Assembly: GCF_025698545.1 (NCBI RefSeq)
Contig: NC_068569.1
Span: forward strand, 6,882,001-6,946,000
DNA: 64,000 nt
Reading direction: 5' to 3'
Origin: Gossypium raimondii
Taxonomy: Eukaryota > Streptophyta > Magnoliopsida > Malvales > Malvaceae
A program made the translations under genes and the position numbers. Every line of letters starts with the position of its first letter. The stretch's first letter is position 1. Of this stretch, positions 46,246 to 59,494 are shown piece by piece. The notes under the pieces are model-generated. The model saw only the letters and a list, made by a program, of their open reading frames with translations, was not told where the DNA came from and ran no database searches.

Positions 46246-47495
46246 CCAAAATTCCCTTTTCTTTCTTTCTTTTGTTTCTTTCCTTTTCTCATTCTCTGTT
46301 GCGTTTTTCAATTCTGTTTCTTTCCTTCTTTTCCATTTGTTTTATATATATATATAATTAATATAATACTTATTTATTAAATAAATAAATATAATATATA
46401 TTAACTAAAATATCTGATATTTCTTTAGTTATCGGTCTCAACTTTAGAAAAAGAAATAATTGTCTATTTGGTCCTTTTAACTTTTCTTTAATCTTTAATT
46501 AAACTTTTATCTCTATTGCAATTTAATTCTTTTCATAATTAACCTCAATTTAGACAAATTCACTTAATTAAAACTTAATTAACTACACAATTAACTTTGT
46601 AAATATTTATGATAAATATTTACGAATTCAATTACCGAAATGGAGTTTCGGGAATTTTTTCAATTTTATCTTTTTAATCAATTAACCATCGAAACGTTAA
46701 AATTTCTTAACGAAACTTTAATACTACCTAATGACACTCCGTAAATATTTATAAAAATATTTACGGCTCAGTTTATAATATCGAGGTCTCGATACCTCAT
46801 TTTGATCCAATTTACCTAATAATTTATTTTAAATCAAAAATTCACTAATTCAAAAATATTTTTAAAATCACGCTTAACTTATAATTATTAATTAATAAAA
46901 TTTTCTAACTTTTTCATAGAATTTAGTGATCTCAAATCACTGTTCTGACACTACTGAAAATTGGGTTGTTACAATTGCTGTCAAAAAGTGCTTTTGAGAA
47001 ATAAAATATTTATTTTAGACATGTTATTATCAAGTAACAAATATGCATTTAAATAATATTTAAATTAGTTAATATTATTATATTTTAGTAAGAATATAAA
47101 ATTATTATTATAACTTGTTAATATTTTAATATATGAAATATAAATTTTAAATATTTTAAGCAATAAATATTAATTATTTATAAAATTTAATTAGAATATA
47201 TAAACTATATTTTAAATATTTAAATATAACCATTAAATATTTGTAATTAGTATTTTAAAAATATTTTTAATTTTTAATTAATAATTTTAACACATTTGTA
47301 ATTAAGCACAAAAAAAAGGAAAGTATTATGTTATTGGAGGGGTGAAAAAATAATTAAGCACCAAAAGTGCTTTTGGGAGAGGAAAAGCTAAAATTTTTAG
47401 CTCCTTTTCAGAAATGCTTGTTCTGCACAACTTTTATTCCAAAAGTGCTTTTGGAGTCAAAAGTGTTTTTTTTTTAAACAATGAAGAACTAGCCC

Positions 47496-48730
47496 TAGAA
47501 TGTTATAGTTAAATTTTTCAAATTCTTTTTTCAATTTTTATCAATAATAAAATGTCAAGGTTGAAAAAATATTCTATTACCGAAAATTAAAATGTAACAA
47601 TTTTGTTAAGATGTAGAAAGTAGTGTTTATATAGTCATTTTATTTAATTTATATTAATATAACTTCTCTATCTGAGTTTAGTTTTATGAGTTAATCAAAC
47701 AACATCCGTTCATGGATTAATCATAAATCTAGTATATTAATCTTTTGACGATTGGATTGAGTCAAATTTTGCAATTAATCCATTTACTATGAGTAAGCTA
47801 TGTATTAGTTTTATACTTTAATTTGATCTATTTTTGTTTTTATATTTTTAAATTAATTATTTTCCATATTCTTTATTTTTAAATTTCAAATTTTGTCTCC
47901 TAACCCGACTAGTACAACTTAAATCCCTTTGATTAAATTTTGCTATTAGTCTTGTGTTATGCTTAAAATCATAGATTTAATCTATGTTCTTCAATTTATC
48001 TATTCTTAATACCTTTTTAACATTCGTTAAATTCATTAACGAGCTCTTTTTAATAATATGCATAAATAATAAGTTAAAATGACACTACATATGTTTATAG
48101 TATGAAATTTTGGAATTAACTTAATCAATTTAATAGTTAAGATTTTATCAAAACTAAATTTTTAAAATCCAAAAAATATATATACTTAAAATAATCGAAT
48201 TAAAATACAAAAACTAAGGGTGTGTTTAATATACCATACAAAATTTTCACTCCATATGACGACCAACCCTATTCTCTGACGAAAGTCTCATCTCTTCTGA
48301 GAGCTCCTTCATCCTTGAGATTCTCAACACTTTTTCTTCTCTTTTAATTTGATTTTAAGTTTGATGTTTAATATAAGTGGACACCAGCTACGAAGTCACT
48401 AATATTATCAACTTCCCATTTCTTAAATGCAGGGGCGAAGCAAAAAACATTTTTAGGGGCTGAAATTAAATTATAATTTTTACGATAGTAAATATGTAAT
48501 TTTATTATTTTAATAATTTATTTTTTTTATAATTTTTAAAGGATTAAATCAATTTTTTTTATCATTTTTAAGGACTAAAGTATAATTTTACTTTTACTAA
48601 TTTAAAATAATATAATATATGTTTTCAATCTACAAATATTATAATTATGATGGTTGTTATATATACAAAATTATATCTTTGCTCACTATAGCTATACTAG
48701 ATTGATGTATTTATCTTTGTCGTATTTTTA
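47496..48730. other. AT-rich intergenic DNA with a dispersed-repeat patch
   Basis: No gene is recognised. The block at 48430-48600 (GGGGCGAAGC, then GGGGCTGAAATTAAATTATAA and AAGGATTAAATCAA) reads like a dispersed non-coding repeat family. A related fragment lies near 13993-14038. Confidence 0.4.
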
Positions 48731-50030
48731 GTTGATTTCGTGGAACCTCTGCTAAAATGCGCCGGTAATGATGACACCATCAGTATCAAGGTTGATGACG
48801 GTAGCGATACAGTTACTTTCATATTCGAGAGCCCAAGTGAGTTTTTTCCGTTTTCCTGGGGTATTTTGTTAGCGGAGTTGGGTTTTGGTTTTAGGGATTC
48901 TTTCCTGTACTTGAGATGATTGACAAGTTGTTTGTTTGCATGAAGATTATAAAATAGGCAGTGTTACTGCTAACTCTTCATCAAGATGAAGATTCTGCGT
49001 GTTTCTTTCCCAGTTAGAATGACATAAAAAAAGTTCAGTTTTCTTCAGTAAAAGATGCTTGCTAATTTTGTTGACAATATAAAGTTGAACTGACATTTTC
49101 TGTGTTTCTTTTAGGCATGGGATAATGGATTAAAGCAGAAGATAAGATACCAGATTTTGAGATGGCCGCTAATGGATATTGATAGCGAGCACCTTGGAAT
49201 TCCCAGATGCAGAATTATCAAGCTATTGTTACGATTACTTCAGCCAAATTTGCAAGGATTTGTAAAGATCTTGCTAGCATCGGTGATACTGCTACTACTG
49301 AGATATATATATATTTGCTTTATAAGATTTTATAGATAACATAATCTTTGGTCTTTATTTTCTTTCTTATGGTTGATCTTATTTACTTGTACCTTCGCAA
49401 ATCTTAACTCTATTTGGTTTAGTTGCAGTTGTTATCCCTGTAACCAAAGAAGGTTCTCAGGCCAAACACCACTGTAGATAAAGTATGTCCTTTTTCCTGT
49501 ATTGTTTGTACTTTCATTGAACATGGTTATTAATACTACGATACGCCCTGTTTCAAGTATGTTGGTTGGACCCTAGTGAGCCTTGGGTGTCGATATTATA
49601 TGCATTGGAATATCCTTTCGAGATTATACTCTCGTACTCACGTTTAGATATTTGATATGTGACACACAAATACTTCAATAAGCAATTGGTCTAGGTTCAA
49701 AAAGTCTTGTAAGGTGCATCATGTCTAGGGTTCAAACTCTGTAAAATCTCTCTTTGAATTTTACCGAAAAGGTGAATGGTTGATATTGCGGCTTCTTTTT
49801 TTTTTTTCTTATAGACGCTTGCAGCAAGGAGCTACAATTATAGAGATGAACGACATTTGCATTGAGGTATATGAATTCATTTACAAAGGCTACTCCATTG
49901 TTTAATATGCTGACAATCAGCTAGACTTCAGAACTGCCTGTCGTGATCTCAATACAAGATGGCTGAGATGGGTTAGATCAGGTTTTACTTGGCACCCAAG
50001 ATTGAAGGTGATATGGATGATGAGACTTAG
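48731..50030 (+). pseudogene. PCNA: PCNA pseudogene, introns retained
   Basis: Proliferating cell nuclear antigen is the DNA polymerase sliding clamp. Pieces in order are: [20 protein letters not shown] / TFIFESPS at about 48753-48834; a GTGAGT...TTTTAG intron-like gap; MDIDSEHLGIP near 49172-49204; AKFARICKDLASIGD in another frame near 49241-49285; VIPVTKEGS near 49430-49460; ATIIEMND near 49833-49855; SELPVVISIQ near 49929; and FYLAPKIEG near 49985-50010. Frameshifts and stops separate them. The N-terminal part of PCNA is absent and the first exon has small deletions. Because introns remain, it came from DNA duplication rather than retroposition. It cannot encode a clamp. Confidence 0.85.
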
Positions 50031-50417
50031 CCACAAGTCTTTAACTTGATCTTGGCTTAATCTCTAGAGAATGTGTTTTGATTTATGTGGCCATTAATTT
50101 CCCCTGAGATAAGATAAACTAAGTGGTTGATAGGTGATAATATTTCTTTCATGTGATAGGATTGCAATTTCTTTATTATTTTTCTTTATTTCTTATATTA
50201 TAAAGGCAACAGATTCATGTACTGTTCTTTCCACACAAAATACAATTTGAATACATTGAGCTAATGAGTTGAGGCAGCATTATAGGAACATTGTTGGATT
50301 CGACCGTGTTTGAACTTATAACCTAAAGGCAATTCATTACATAAATAGCATAAAAATAATTAAACTTTGAAGACGCTGTGCCATACCATGTATAAATAGC
50401 TTTGAGCTTTAATTTTC

Positions 50418-53400
50418 TCATGCCACTACAAAAGCACTTGATGAACCAGTGAAATGCCGAATTGATCCCATAAGCCCTTTTGAAGCACCGAAATGTCTTA
50501 TTCTGTATACTCCCGGTGAGGAAGATGATGGGATTATCCATTCGATTGTTGCCTTACTCTGGGGGCTTAACTTTGAAGGTCTTGACCATTTAAAGCGAAG
50601 GCAGAAATCATCGTCATCATACATTGGGGTCCATGTATCCTTCCCTTGGAGCATCTCAACAAGGGCGAAAGTACCTTCTGTCAAGAGATCATTCCTGGGG
50701 CAAGATGACCAGAAAACAACGGTCACGGTGCTGCCTCTCTTGAAGGTTGAGTTAGCTGGAACATCGGAGCTGACATCCCCGAAGTTTTTACCAGCAGGAG
50801 TTGAGTCCATTATAACTGGAGTGAGTAAGCTTATTTGCTTCTGTAGAAGATCTGGAGGCGGCATCCCGGCTTCAACAGGTTGACCTTTGATAAGAGCAGT
50901 TGCAAGCTTCTGGAACTCCTGAATGTAGGCACTGAGTGTGTGTGGACCATACAGTGTGGAGGCACCCTAAGAAACAAAATATCTTGTCAGAAAACTAGAC
51001 AAATAATAATACGTTACAAGTTCCAAATAAATGGACAAACACCATTCGAAACGTTTTCTTCATGCACATGTGCGCGGATATAGGTGTGCAAGTGTGATCA
51101 AATAGCCATAACAGAAAAAGCACAGGTGAATTTGATAGCAATTTACTAGCCGAGCAAGCTACTGCACAATTAATATTATGTTTTACTATTTCTAATTTTT
51201 GAAGACTTACTAAGCGAAAAGTCTAAAGCTCTTCATTCAAGCAAGGAAATTGGAAAGTGGTCTATTATGATCAATCAGCACACTGAGAGAGATAATTTAT
51301 ATTCGAGTATAGTGCATCTGAGACTGACCTCGTATCTCTGCACTTGGTACTCTTCTAAGGTAGCAACATACTGCGAATACGTATTAGTCAAGCCAGCTAT
51401 AACAACATGAGTGTTACTACCAAATTCCCCATTACCACTCCTTGTAAGCACTGTCTTCACAGCATTCCGGAGACGCCTCCCAGACATTGTTGTAAATTCT
51501 GATTGAAACAAAAAATAAAAATGGTAAGAATCAATCCAATTATTGCATTGAGTGAACAAAGAAATTTACTTCTAGAAGGTAAACCTTCACATTAAACAGA
51601 AGAAAAGAAACAAGAGAAGCTACTACCTCCTGGTACACTGAGAATGACAAACTGCCCTATCCGAAGGATCTGGATTGGAAGTACTGAAGGCTGCCGAGAT
51701 AAAGAACAGGAAAATATTCCATCAGTCAACTTAGAGTAACAGAAAAGGAATCATAACGATAGTTCTTTCTGAATATTAAGACCAATTAGGCATAACAGAA
51801 GACTGCATGGCGTCAAAGGAATCCATGGATTCAAATGATTGAAATACTTCATCAAGCATCTAAGTAAAGCTCATGTAACGGAATGAGTTGGACTTTATGA
51901 AGACTCCACCGGACTAGTATGGCCCCTATGATACCGTTGGAACTCACCGCCCAATCATACGGTTGCTTCATTTCACCAGTATCTAGCAAGATGGGCTTTG
52001 GATGCTGACAATCAACTTGTTTCTTATCTGGAGTTTTAAGTACGTCACGGACAAGCCTCCAAAAAGGATTTCCCTGATATAAAATAGCAACAACATTAAT
52101 CACAAAAAGCAGGCATTGATATGGTACATAAAATGTGCACACATAATGAGTGCAGAGTCTTAAATCACCTGGTCATCTCCTTGCTTAAAATCAAAAGCTC
52201 CAGGTCCATCAGTTGTTCCTGCAGCAAATGCAAATCCCATTGCAGCGGGACAAGTTTTAACTACCTCAGAACCTCCTCCCACTTTAGTAAGTGTTACCTC
52301 AAGCTGGGAAAAGTCTATGTAAGTGTGACGATAATCAACCTCTCCTTTTAACTGTTCAGATGCTTTCTCAAACAAGTCCACGGCTTTTCTGAATTGCCTC
52401 TCTCCGATAATACGAGTACTTTCAAACTCATCAGGATAGCTGCCAAGTGAAGCGCACTTCACATTTTTAGTTTTCCTAGTCACTATATTTAGTACTTACA
52501 AAAGAAGTGCATAGCAGGGAGAGGTACAGTACCCTGGTCCTCGGCCATAGCACAGCTCATTCTTTCCACCGCAGGTACTATGATTGAAGTCACAAGGAAG
52601 ACCGGTGTCGGTGCAAAATGCTCCGAGTACATTGGGACTAACATCACCACAATTTGTTTGGCAAAATGCAGATACAAATCCGGGCTTTTCAGCCTGTTTA
52701 AGAGCACCTCTGACGCGTCTGGCAACACTCATAGTTTGTGTTGCTGGGCTACCAGGAGATGAGCGGAAGGATGTAGCAAGCTCCAGTAACTTATTGTCTG
52801 CATGTAAAAGATATTAGAAAGAAATATTGCATATAGACTCAGCAAATCAAAGAGTTCGAGCTATTTATACTTAACATTAATGCCCAGGCATGAAATAGAA
52901 ATCAGAAAACATACTATCATCATGGATGTTGGGGATGATGTTAGAGACTCTTCGAGGTAATCCGTCAGAGCCCGATTCATTAGTATCTGAACTTTTAATG
53001 CCATTTTTCTCAAACCAGTCTTCCATAAATCTAGCTGCTGCACCTTTGTTATCCCCGCTGATCAGTGAGTTTGTACGACTCATCGATGTTCCGTGAGTTG
53101 CGAACCAGTTGAAACTACCCACTGGACCCCACTGATCATCTACGAACTTTAAAAGGGTCATTTCTTTATCAACGTCATATTTATGTTTTCTCCTTTCGGA
53201 TGCAGGGTTATTGAGATAGGCACTGGGACTTCGGTTTACACTAGCATCTAGTAGTTCTCCTGTTGAAAATCCAGAATCTTTGAGAACAAATAACAAGAAG
53301 CAAGGAAGACTTTCCCTTCATATTATTTCGGAAAACACCTAAAAATAAGGAAAGAATGTAGGAAGTCAATATTTCCAGTTCCTTTACCCTTGTTCACAAA

Positions 53401-54224
53401 AATAGATCCGGGTCGAAGATTTTCATGAGCTTGTATGATACTTTTCTCGATGCCATCTACCAGGACATCAAATGACTGACGAACAAATCCTAAAGATGTT
53501 ATAAGATACACTACATATTGGAGATAACCTCCTGGACCGGCATGGGTATGAATACCACTGATAGCAACATTCTGTTCAGTATATAACTCCCCATATCTGC
53601 ACACATAAGAAGCAGTTTTATAAGGATAGACAAGTCAAAACATTGAAAAAAAAAACTAGTCATATAACTAAAACTCATGTTGATACAGCAAAAAGAAAAA
53701 TGGCATACAAGAATTCTAAATCTTAATTTCAATCAGTATAGAGAAAGTCAGCTTCTTTGATGCACAAATGGCTTGCTTCGAAGAGATAATCGCATAAACT
53801 TCAATCAGGATTTGGCCTTTATATGTCATAAACAAAACCAATATCTTCAAGCATAGCATTTAGTAATAATAATTAATTACCTTGCTTTCAATCTCTCAAT
53901 CACTTTGATCGTCACTAATTGAGAAGCCATGCAAGCATCGAGGTTAACAAATACAACTCTTTTCCCCTGTGGCTCAGCCACAATGAATGAGCGAGCTCGC
54001 AGCCTGAAGTGAATCCCCGAGGCAATTTGTTCCGCGTTAGCATATCCCATCATGTTAACGTCGGCTGCAGGACCAGTAATGTCGTAGCTTCCAAGTCCGA
54101 TCAAATAATCGGATTTGGAGACTACTGTTTTACTATATTGGAGCAAAAGCACCAGAGACATCCATAAGCAAATAGTTCTCGAAGGACTCCAAAAGTAACA
54201 GTGGATGGAAGCAAGTAACTCCAT
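50418..54224 (-). CDS. NCER1-like: Neutral ceramidase (nine exons)
   Basis: Hydrolyses ceramide to a sphingoid base and fatty acid, in the secretory pathway or at membranes. Exons are 54224-53881, 53596-53388, 53259-52915, 52797-52533, 52439-52169, 52073-51948, 51690-51627, 51498-51329 and 50966-50418. All are GT-AG with matching phases, giving 780 residues, in line with plant neutral ceramidases. A hydrophobic signal or anchor lies at about 17-30. Family motifs are SYDITGPAADVNMMGYA, zinc-site GIHTHAGPGG (H131, H133), THGTSMSRTN with nucleophile S243, ISGDNKG, NCGDVSPN, GPGAFDFKQGDD and IAGLTNTYSQYVAT. The C-terminal immunoglobulin-like domain ends SSSAFVVA. The start is the second Met of MMELLAS; an upstream in-frame Met at 54287 would add 21 residues and is less family-like. 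Confidence 0.93.
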
Positions 54225-57200
54225 CATAAACAGATAAGTACACCAAGCAGCACTTAGTTCATGCCCCTGCATCGAAGCATTCCTCATGGAGAAACAAGCA
54301 TTAGTCCAAATTATAGATGGTAAAGGAATTCTTATATATTTAGCTTCAAAGAATCATTGTGAATTGCATTTGCCTGAAATTAGAATAGTCATAAGCATAA
54401 AACCTCATTAACCACACCGAAAACATGAGGAATGCTTAAATTATATACAAATAATTTGCATGACCCAAAAGACAGCTTAAGTCTACTATTATATAACCAT
54501 AAAAAAAAATCTGTTCATCACTACTCCAGCTAGCTTAAATACAATTACCCATTAAAACCTTCCATAAACCACATTATAACCACTTTGGAAGAACACCCAT
54601 TAAAAGAATGGAACTGAAGAATCAAGAATTTCTAAATGATCAAATAATACATTACGCAGAATTTTTAAAAAGAAAAAAAAAAACTATACCTATTTTTGTT
54701 GAGAGTAAAGATTGATCTCAGCTTAATACTTTGTATGTGTGTGAGAGAATGAGGGAGGCTACGATTCTTAAAGAGAAACAGAGTAAGGAAACTTAAATTA
54801 GTTGCTCTGAAAGGAAGACAGTGATGATGCTTTCGTACGTTCACATGATGTCTGTGCTTCCAAGTATGAAATTGGTTTAAAATGTAAGAATTTATAACTT
54901 CTTCTTTGTCTCATAATTTCTTTGATATTAAAACTTGGATTTCGGATTTTTTATATCCAAAACATCATGATAGAGATTAATAAAGCTTAGTCAACTGTTC
55001 GGCACATGGGAATACCAGGGGCATCACCCAACAAAATAGCTAACATGTCTGCTTGTAGACAGCCATATATGTTTTTACTTTGATTTTGTGACTCAATTTT
55101 TATTATTTTCACTTTAATTATTCAAAAATATATTTTTAAATATGGATTGGGGTTCAAAAAATTAAAGATTGAAGTAAATAAATGGTAGAAACTAAAAGAA
55201 TAAATAAAATTATTAGATTATACTTGTTTATCTCATTTCTAAAAATTTAAATTTCTTTTAGTATTGAAATTTTAAATTTGAAAATATGAAAATAAATTAA
55301 ATAAATTGTTAGAAATTTTTGATCCGTCCGCATAATATTAAAATTAATTAATTTAATCTCCTTCTAAATTTTAAAATTTTATTTTATATTTTCAAATTAT
55401 CCTTAACGAAATCAAATCAATAACTCATATTAGATAATTGCCTACAAAACTTTTTTAATTATATAATCTTGAATTTGACATGCTAAGTTAAAAGCAACGG
55501 AAAAAGTTTAATTTGACAAATTTTTCAATGTATTCAACCAAATTTTTTCATTTTAATTGTTTTTTTACCCCAAACAATATTTAGAAAAAAAAACAAAAGA
55601 GAATTTTTTGGGTGACTTAAAAATTGGGTGACAAAAATGAAATTGTAAATATAATGTAACATATATTGTTAATCGCGTTAAAAATTTAATGTTAGGGTGA
55701 CTAAAATGAAAACACCTTAAAAGTTCGGGGATGAAATTATAAAGATTTCAAGCGCCCTAAAAATAGAGTGATTAATTGGATATTTTACCCTAAAAGTTGT
55801 TACAACACTACTTTTAAAAAAAGAATTGGTCTTAATTTATATGGAGCGGTAATTATAATTTTTGCCAAACACTCATTTGATACAGGTTCAAACCATGTTA
55901 CCTCGATCTCTTTCCTCGTATTATATACAAAATATGTTTTTTCGTTACAAATTTTAAATAAATAAACAATCTTGAATGATAGATGAAAACGAAAAGTTTG
56001 AAGTTTATTTACGTGAAAATTACTAACCCTTTAGGAAAGTTGTTTTGTTAGGGTATTTCTAATTTGTTGTTGATTTAAATTTCTTTGCTGGAATTTAGGA
56101 GAAATGAATTCCTTAGCGTAAATGGAACCTTTGTATTCACGATGTAAGAATGAATGGCTGAGGCTGAGAAAGAAATGAGAAATCATGGGTTTTGTGCATA
56201 AAACAAACACTAACTAACAATGCAGAAGACGTTTATTCCAAGACTTGAGACATTTAAGAAAAGAAAGCAATGGGAAAACGTTAATTCTTAGGAAATGAAT
56301 TCAAATGTTCCCATTTAGGCTCACTCATTAACCTTGACTTTATGTGCAAACATACAACAACGAAGTTTGATCTCATCTGGCCTCCTTCCACACTTCTTTT
56401 TGGATTTGAACATCATCTATTCTACTCTGTTCTAAACAACAGCTGTAATGCGCATAAAACGGGATGTCTGTCATTCTCCTCTCCCCCTTGTGCAAATGCC
56501 ACGATAGTATTTGTTCACTGAAATAGTCAACTAGGCCCGTTAGGCCTCAAGAAACCAACCATGCAAAGTGGGCTTTCCTGCTCCAAACTGATGGTCGCTA
56601 ATTAATATACGGGAAATCCTTTAATGATATTCAAGCAATAAAGATTAACCTTTACATGGCTGGCGTCCAATCAACAATATGTCTATACCTACAGGGTTAA
56701 ATTGTATGACCACATTACTTTTTAACCAAAAATATCGATGTGGGATGAGATAAATGCATCATACTAACTCATTTACAATGATCGAACGTACCATGCTTCA
56801 GCCTTCAGTCGCATTAATTATTTGAACCAAGGCCGGTAGATCTCAGATTGGAAATTAAATTCGTTATAAATGACAAAATGAAAAGGTTGATTGTGTTTTC
56901 ACTTCATCGTCGTCTATACTCAAAAGGATTATAAACTCGAAAAATTAACTTAAATAAAAAAATAAGACTCGTTTTTTTACACAAGTGTCAAATAGAATTT
57001 TTTTACTTAAGCCCAATTCAACGCATATTAGCTGTTTTGCTCTACTTTATTATTATTTTGTTATCATTTCGCTATTGTTTAACTGTCATTTCGTTATCAT
57101 ATTATTACTATTTTGTTTTTATTGCTTGTATATTGTATAACTTTTATTTTATTATTAATTTTGCTACTATTTTAAGGCGTTTATTTACTAAGTTGTAACC

Positions 57201-58459
57201 AACTTAGTGTTATTTAAGTATAAATATTTTTTAAAAATATATTTTCAATTTGTTGGGAAATATTTATTTTAATGTTTTTAGTGATTTGATGTATTAAACT
57301 TTTTAAATTTGTTTTTAATATAAACAATAATCTAAAACAATTAATATGGGCGAACAGAGTCGAGCTTAAATTTAGCGCTTTTAATCTGAGTAAGGCTTGG
57401 ACAGAATTTTGAATCTAATTTTCAAGTCATGTCAAACCCGAACTTAAATATTGTATCAACCCGATTAATGGTTAGGTCTAGTTTTCACATAAAGGCTAGT
57501 AGCCTCTTGCTTTACTTTCATGTTGAAATCTTTTGTAGTAATATAATCCACGGCAACATTAAACAATCTTGTCCACCTCATTTTGCACTATATTCGTAAT
57601 CATCCAACTATTAGTACGTTTTTCTTTTTTGTTACTCAACTATGAAAAGTTCTATTTATTACTCTTTTTTTTTCACGAGCTAACTAATTGATGAAAAGAT
57701 AATATAACAGTATTTAAAATTGATATAATAGCAACATTAGCCCTCACCATTTATGCATTATGTCAATTTAGTCATAACTCTAAAAGTTGAAACCTCAATG
57801 TTTACACATGATGTAATTTGATCCATTTTCTTTTATTCCTATTTTTATTTGTGACTCTTTCACCTAAAAGACTAAAAAATAAATCTAATATATGTATAAA
57901 CACTCAAAAATCCATAACAATTTTTATATTTTTTTACTAAAATCAACCTTCAATGTTACAAATAAAAATAAAACTACAAAAAATTAGAGTATACAATCTA
58001 TAAATGTTAAAAGTTTATTTTTTGAAATAAAGACTAAAATGACACAATTAGTAAATGTTAAGGTTATCTTTTTGAAATTAGGATTAAATTGTCATAATAA
58101 AAAATTAAAGATACTAAAATTATATTTTCGATGGTAATTTAACGACACAAAAATGGAAAAGAAAAATTCGAATGTGTAGTTGGGTCACAAAAGAAATCGA
58201 AAAACTGAATGACCTCACAATGAAACGACGCCGAATGTACAGTTCCACTACTTGTTACGGTGCAATCAGAACCATAGGATCGTCCCGTCTGCAATCAAGC
58301 TTCGAGCTCACATAAGACGCGTCTTGCCAGGCTGGACTTGTCCCAAGTTGGGCCCCACTCCTATTCGAATCAAACCCGAAACAAAAGGTCAAAAAACTCA
58401 AAAGCGCAACATTCTCCTTATCTCTCCACAGTCGTTCTCCCTAATTTTCCTCCACCGCT
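54225..58459. other. Intergenic DNA between divergent NCER and GATL genes
   Basis: The part next to 54225 should hold the ceramidase leader and promoter, up to about 54800. From about 55075 to 55800, and again from 57600 to 58150, the DNA is AT-rich with dispersed repeat character. The last 250 bp are GC-richer and should contain the GATL leader. No further gene is seen. Confidence 0.4.
55250..55510. repeat. Dispersed repeat, copy 1
   Basis: The segment TTAATTTAATCTCCTTCTAAA...ATAACTCATATTAGATAATTG...CATGCTAAGTTAAAA is closely paralleled at 60290-60520 in the same orientation. It is a non-coding family of unknown class, and neighbouring DNA carries GTGACTAAAATG words. Confidence 0.6.
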
Positions 58460-59494
58460 ATGCATCCGTCTAAACCACTCAATCTCTTTTTTATTTTAAC
58501 GGTCATGATCCGTCTCTGCTTCGCCGATCTACCTTCTTTTCGGGAGGCACCGGCATTTCGAAACGGCAGAGAATGTCCACAAACAACATGGTCCTCCCTC
58601 GACAAAGAGATCCACAATCCCTCCATTATCCACATCGCTATGACATTAGACACTGCTTACCTCCGGGGCTCCGTCGCTGGAGTCTTCTCCGTTCTCCACC
58701 ACGCCACTTGTCCGGAAAACATCGTGTTCCATTTTGTCACCACGCACCGACACGGAGCTAAACTCACGCGCGCCATTACCTCCACTTTCCCTTACCTCAA
58801 CTTCCATCTCTACTACTTCAACACTAACCTCGTCAAAGGAAAGATCTCGTCTTCCATCCGACGCGCCTTGGATCAACCACTGAATTACGCGCGTATGTAC
58901 CTAGCTGATCTGTTGCCAGCTGGGGTCCGGCGTATAATCTACTTTGACTCTGATCTTATCGTCGTTGATGACGTCATCAATCTATGGAGCATCAACTTGA
59001 GAAGCCACGTGTTGGGCGCTCCCGAGTACTGTCATGCCAACTTCACCAACTACTTCACTTCTAAATTCTGGTCCAACCCGGCTTTTTCGGCGTCGTTTAA
59101 AGGAAGACCAAGGAATCCGTGCTATTTCAACACTGGCGTTATGGTAATCGATTTATGGAAATGGAGAGAAGGTAAATATACGGAGAAATTAGAAAACTGG
59201 ATGAGGATTCAGAAAAGGTATCGTATCTACGAGCTTGGTTCTTTGCCTCCATTTTTGTTAGTTTTCGCCGGAGATGTGGAGGGGATGGAGCACCGGTGGA
59301 ACCAACATGGGCTCGGTGGTGACAACTTGGAAGGCTTATGCAGGGCTCTGCACCCCGGTCCGGTTAGCTTGTTGCATTGGAGCGGTAAAGGAAAGCCATG
59401 GCTGAGAATCGACTCTAAGAGACCCTGTCCGTTGGATTCCTTGTGGGCTCCTTACGATCTGTTCCGCCATCCGTCTTTGTTCTCCAATAGCTAA
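58460..59494 (+). CDS. GATL: Galacturonosyltransferase-like protein (GATL, GT8), intronless
   Basis: A Golgi GT8 glycosyltransferase of the GATL clade, linked to pectin and xylan synthesis in cell walls. The single exon encodes 344 residues, the usual size. Residues about 7-22 form an N-terminal hydrophobic signal. GT8 motifs in order are IHIAMTLD (57-64), [13 protein letters not shown] (141-153), the metal-binding DSD at 163-165 in [11 protein letters not shown], and [10 protein letters not shown] (223-232). Then come [12 protein letters not shown] (278-289) and the C-terminal HWSGKGKPW (306-314) that helps hold the nucleotide. The DNA is GC-richer than its surroundings. GATL paralogue number and exact donor sugar cannot be decided from sequence alone. 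Confidence 0.94.
   Translation: MHPSKPLNLFFILTVMIRLCFADLPSFREAPAFRNGRECPQTTWSSLDKEIHNPSIIHIAMTLDTAYLRGSVAGVFSVLHHATCPENIVFHFVTTHRHGAKLTRAITSTFPYLNFHLYYFNTNLVKGKISSSIRRALDQPLNYARMYLADLLPAGVRRIIYFDSDLIVVDDVINLWSINLRSHVLGAPEYCHANFTNYFTSKFWSNPAFSASFKGRPRNPCYFNTGVMVIDLWKWREGKYTEKLENWMRIQKRYRIYELGSLPPFLLVFAGDVEGMEHRWNQHGLGGDNLEGLCRALHPGPVSLLHWSGKGKPWLRIDSKRPCPLDSLWAPYDLFRHPSLFSNS

Larger units (their letters stand above)
41745..46973 (+). mobile_element. Solo LTR inside the MITE (outer LTR), ATTGC duplication
   Basis: It starts TGTAACACCCCCAACCTG and ends AATTGGGTTGTTACA. It is flanked by ATTGC on both sides (41740-41744 and 46974-46978). Without the inner insertion it is about 2.35 kb. It has no coding sequence and no second LTR, so a solo LTR is the simplest reading. 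Its first 250 bp are nearly the same as LTR-C at 19437. Its end carries the same TTTATAAAAATATTTACGGCTCAG segment as LTR-B. Confidence 0.85.
41660..47495 (-). mobile_element. Harbinger MITE (copy 2), split by a nested LTR insertion
   Basis: The terminal inverted repeats are GGGCTAGTTCTTTATTACTT at 41660 and ACAATGAAGAACTAGCCC ending at 47495. Removing the insertion at 41745-46973 leaves an element of about 600 bp that matches the MITE at 5253-5936 in reverse orientation along its length. The left flank is TTA; the right flank reads TAG, so the target duplication is no longer perfect. It is non-coding and its subterminal parts are AAGTGCTTTT-rich. Confidence 0.82.

Noticed and set aside
50449-50883. 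144-residue open frame (+)
   Set aside because: Antisense shadow of the last neutral ceramidase exon.
52496-52732. Alternative minus-strand frames over ceramidase exon 4
   Set aside because: Only the frame with FCQTNCGDVSPN and CDFNHSTC joins in phase to its neighbours; the other is a shadow.
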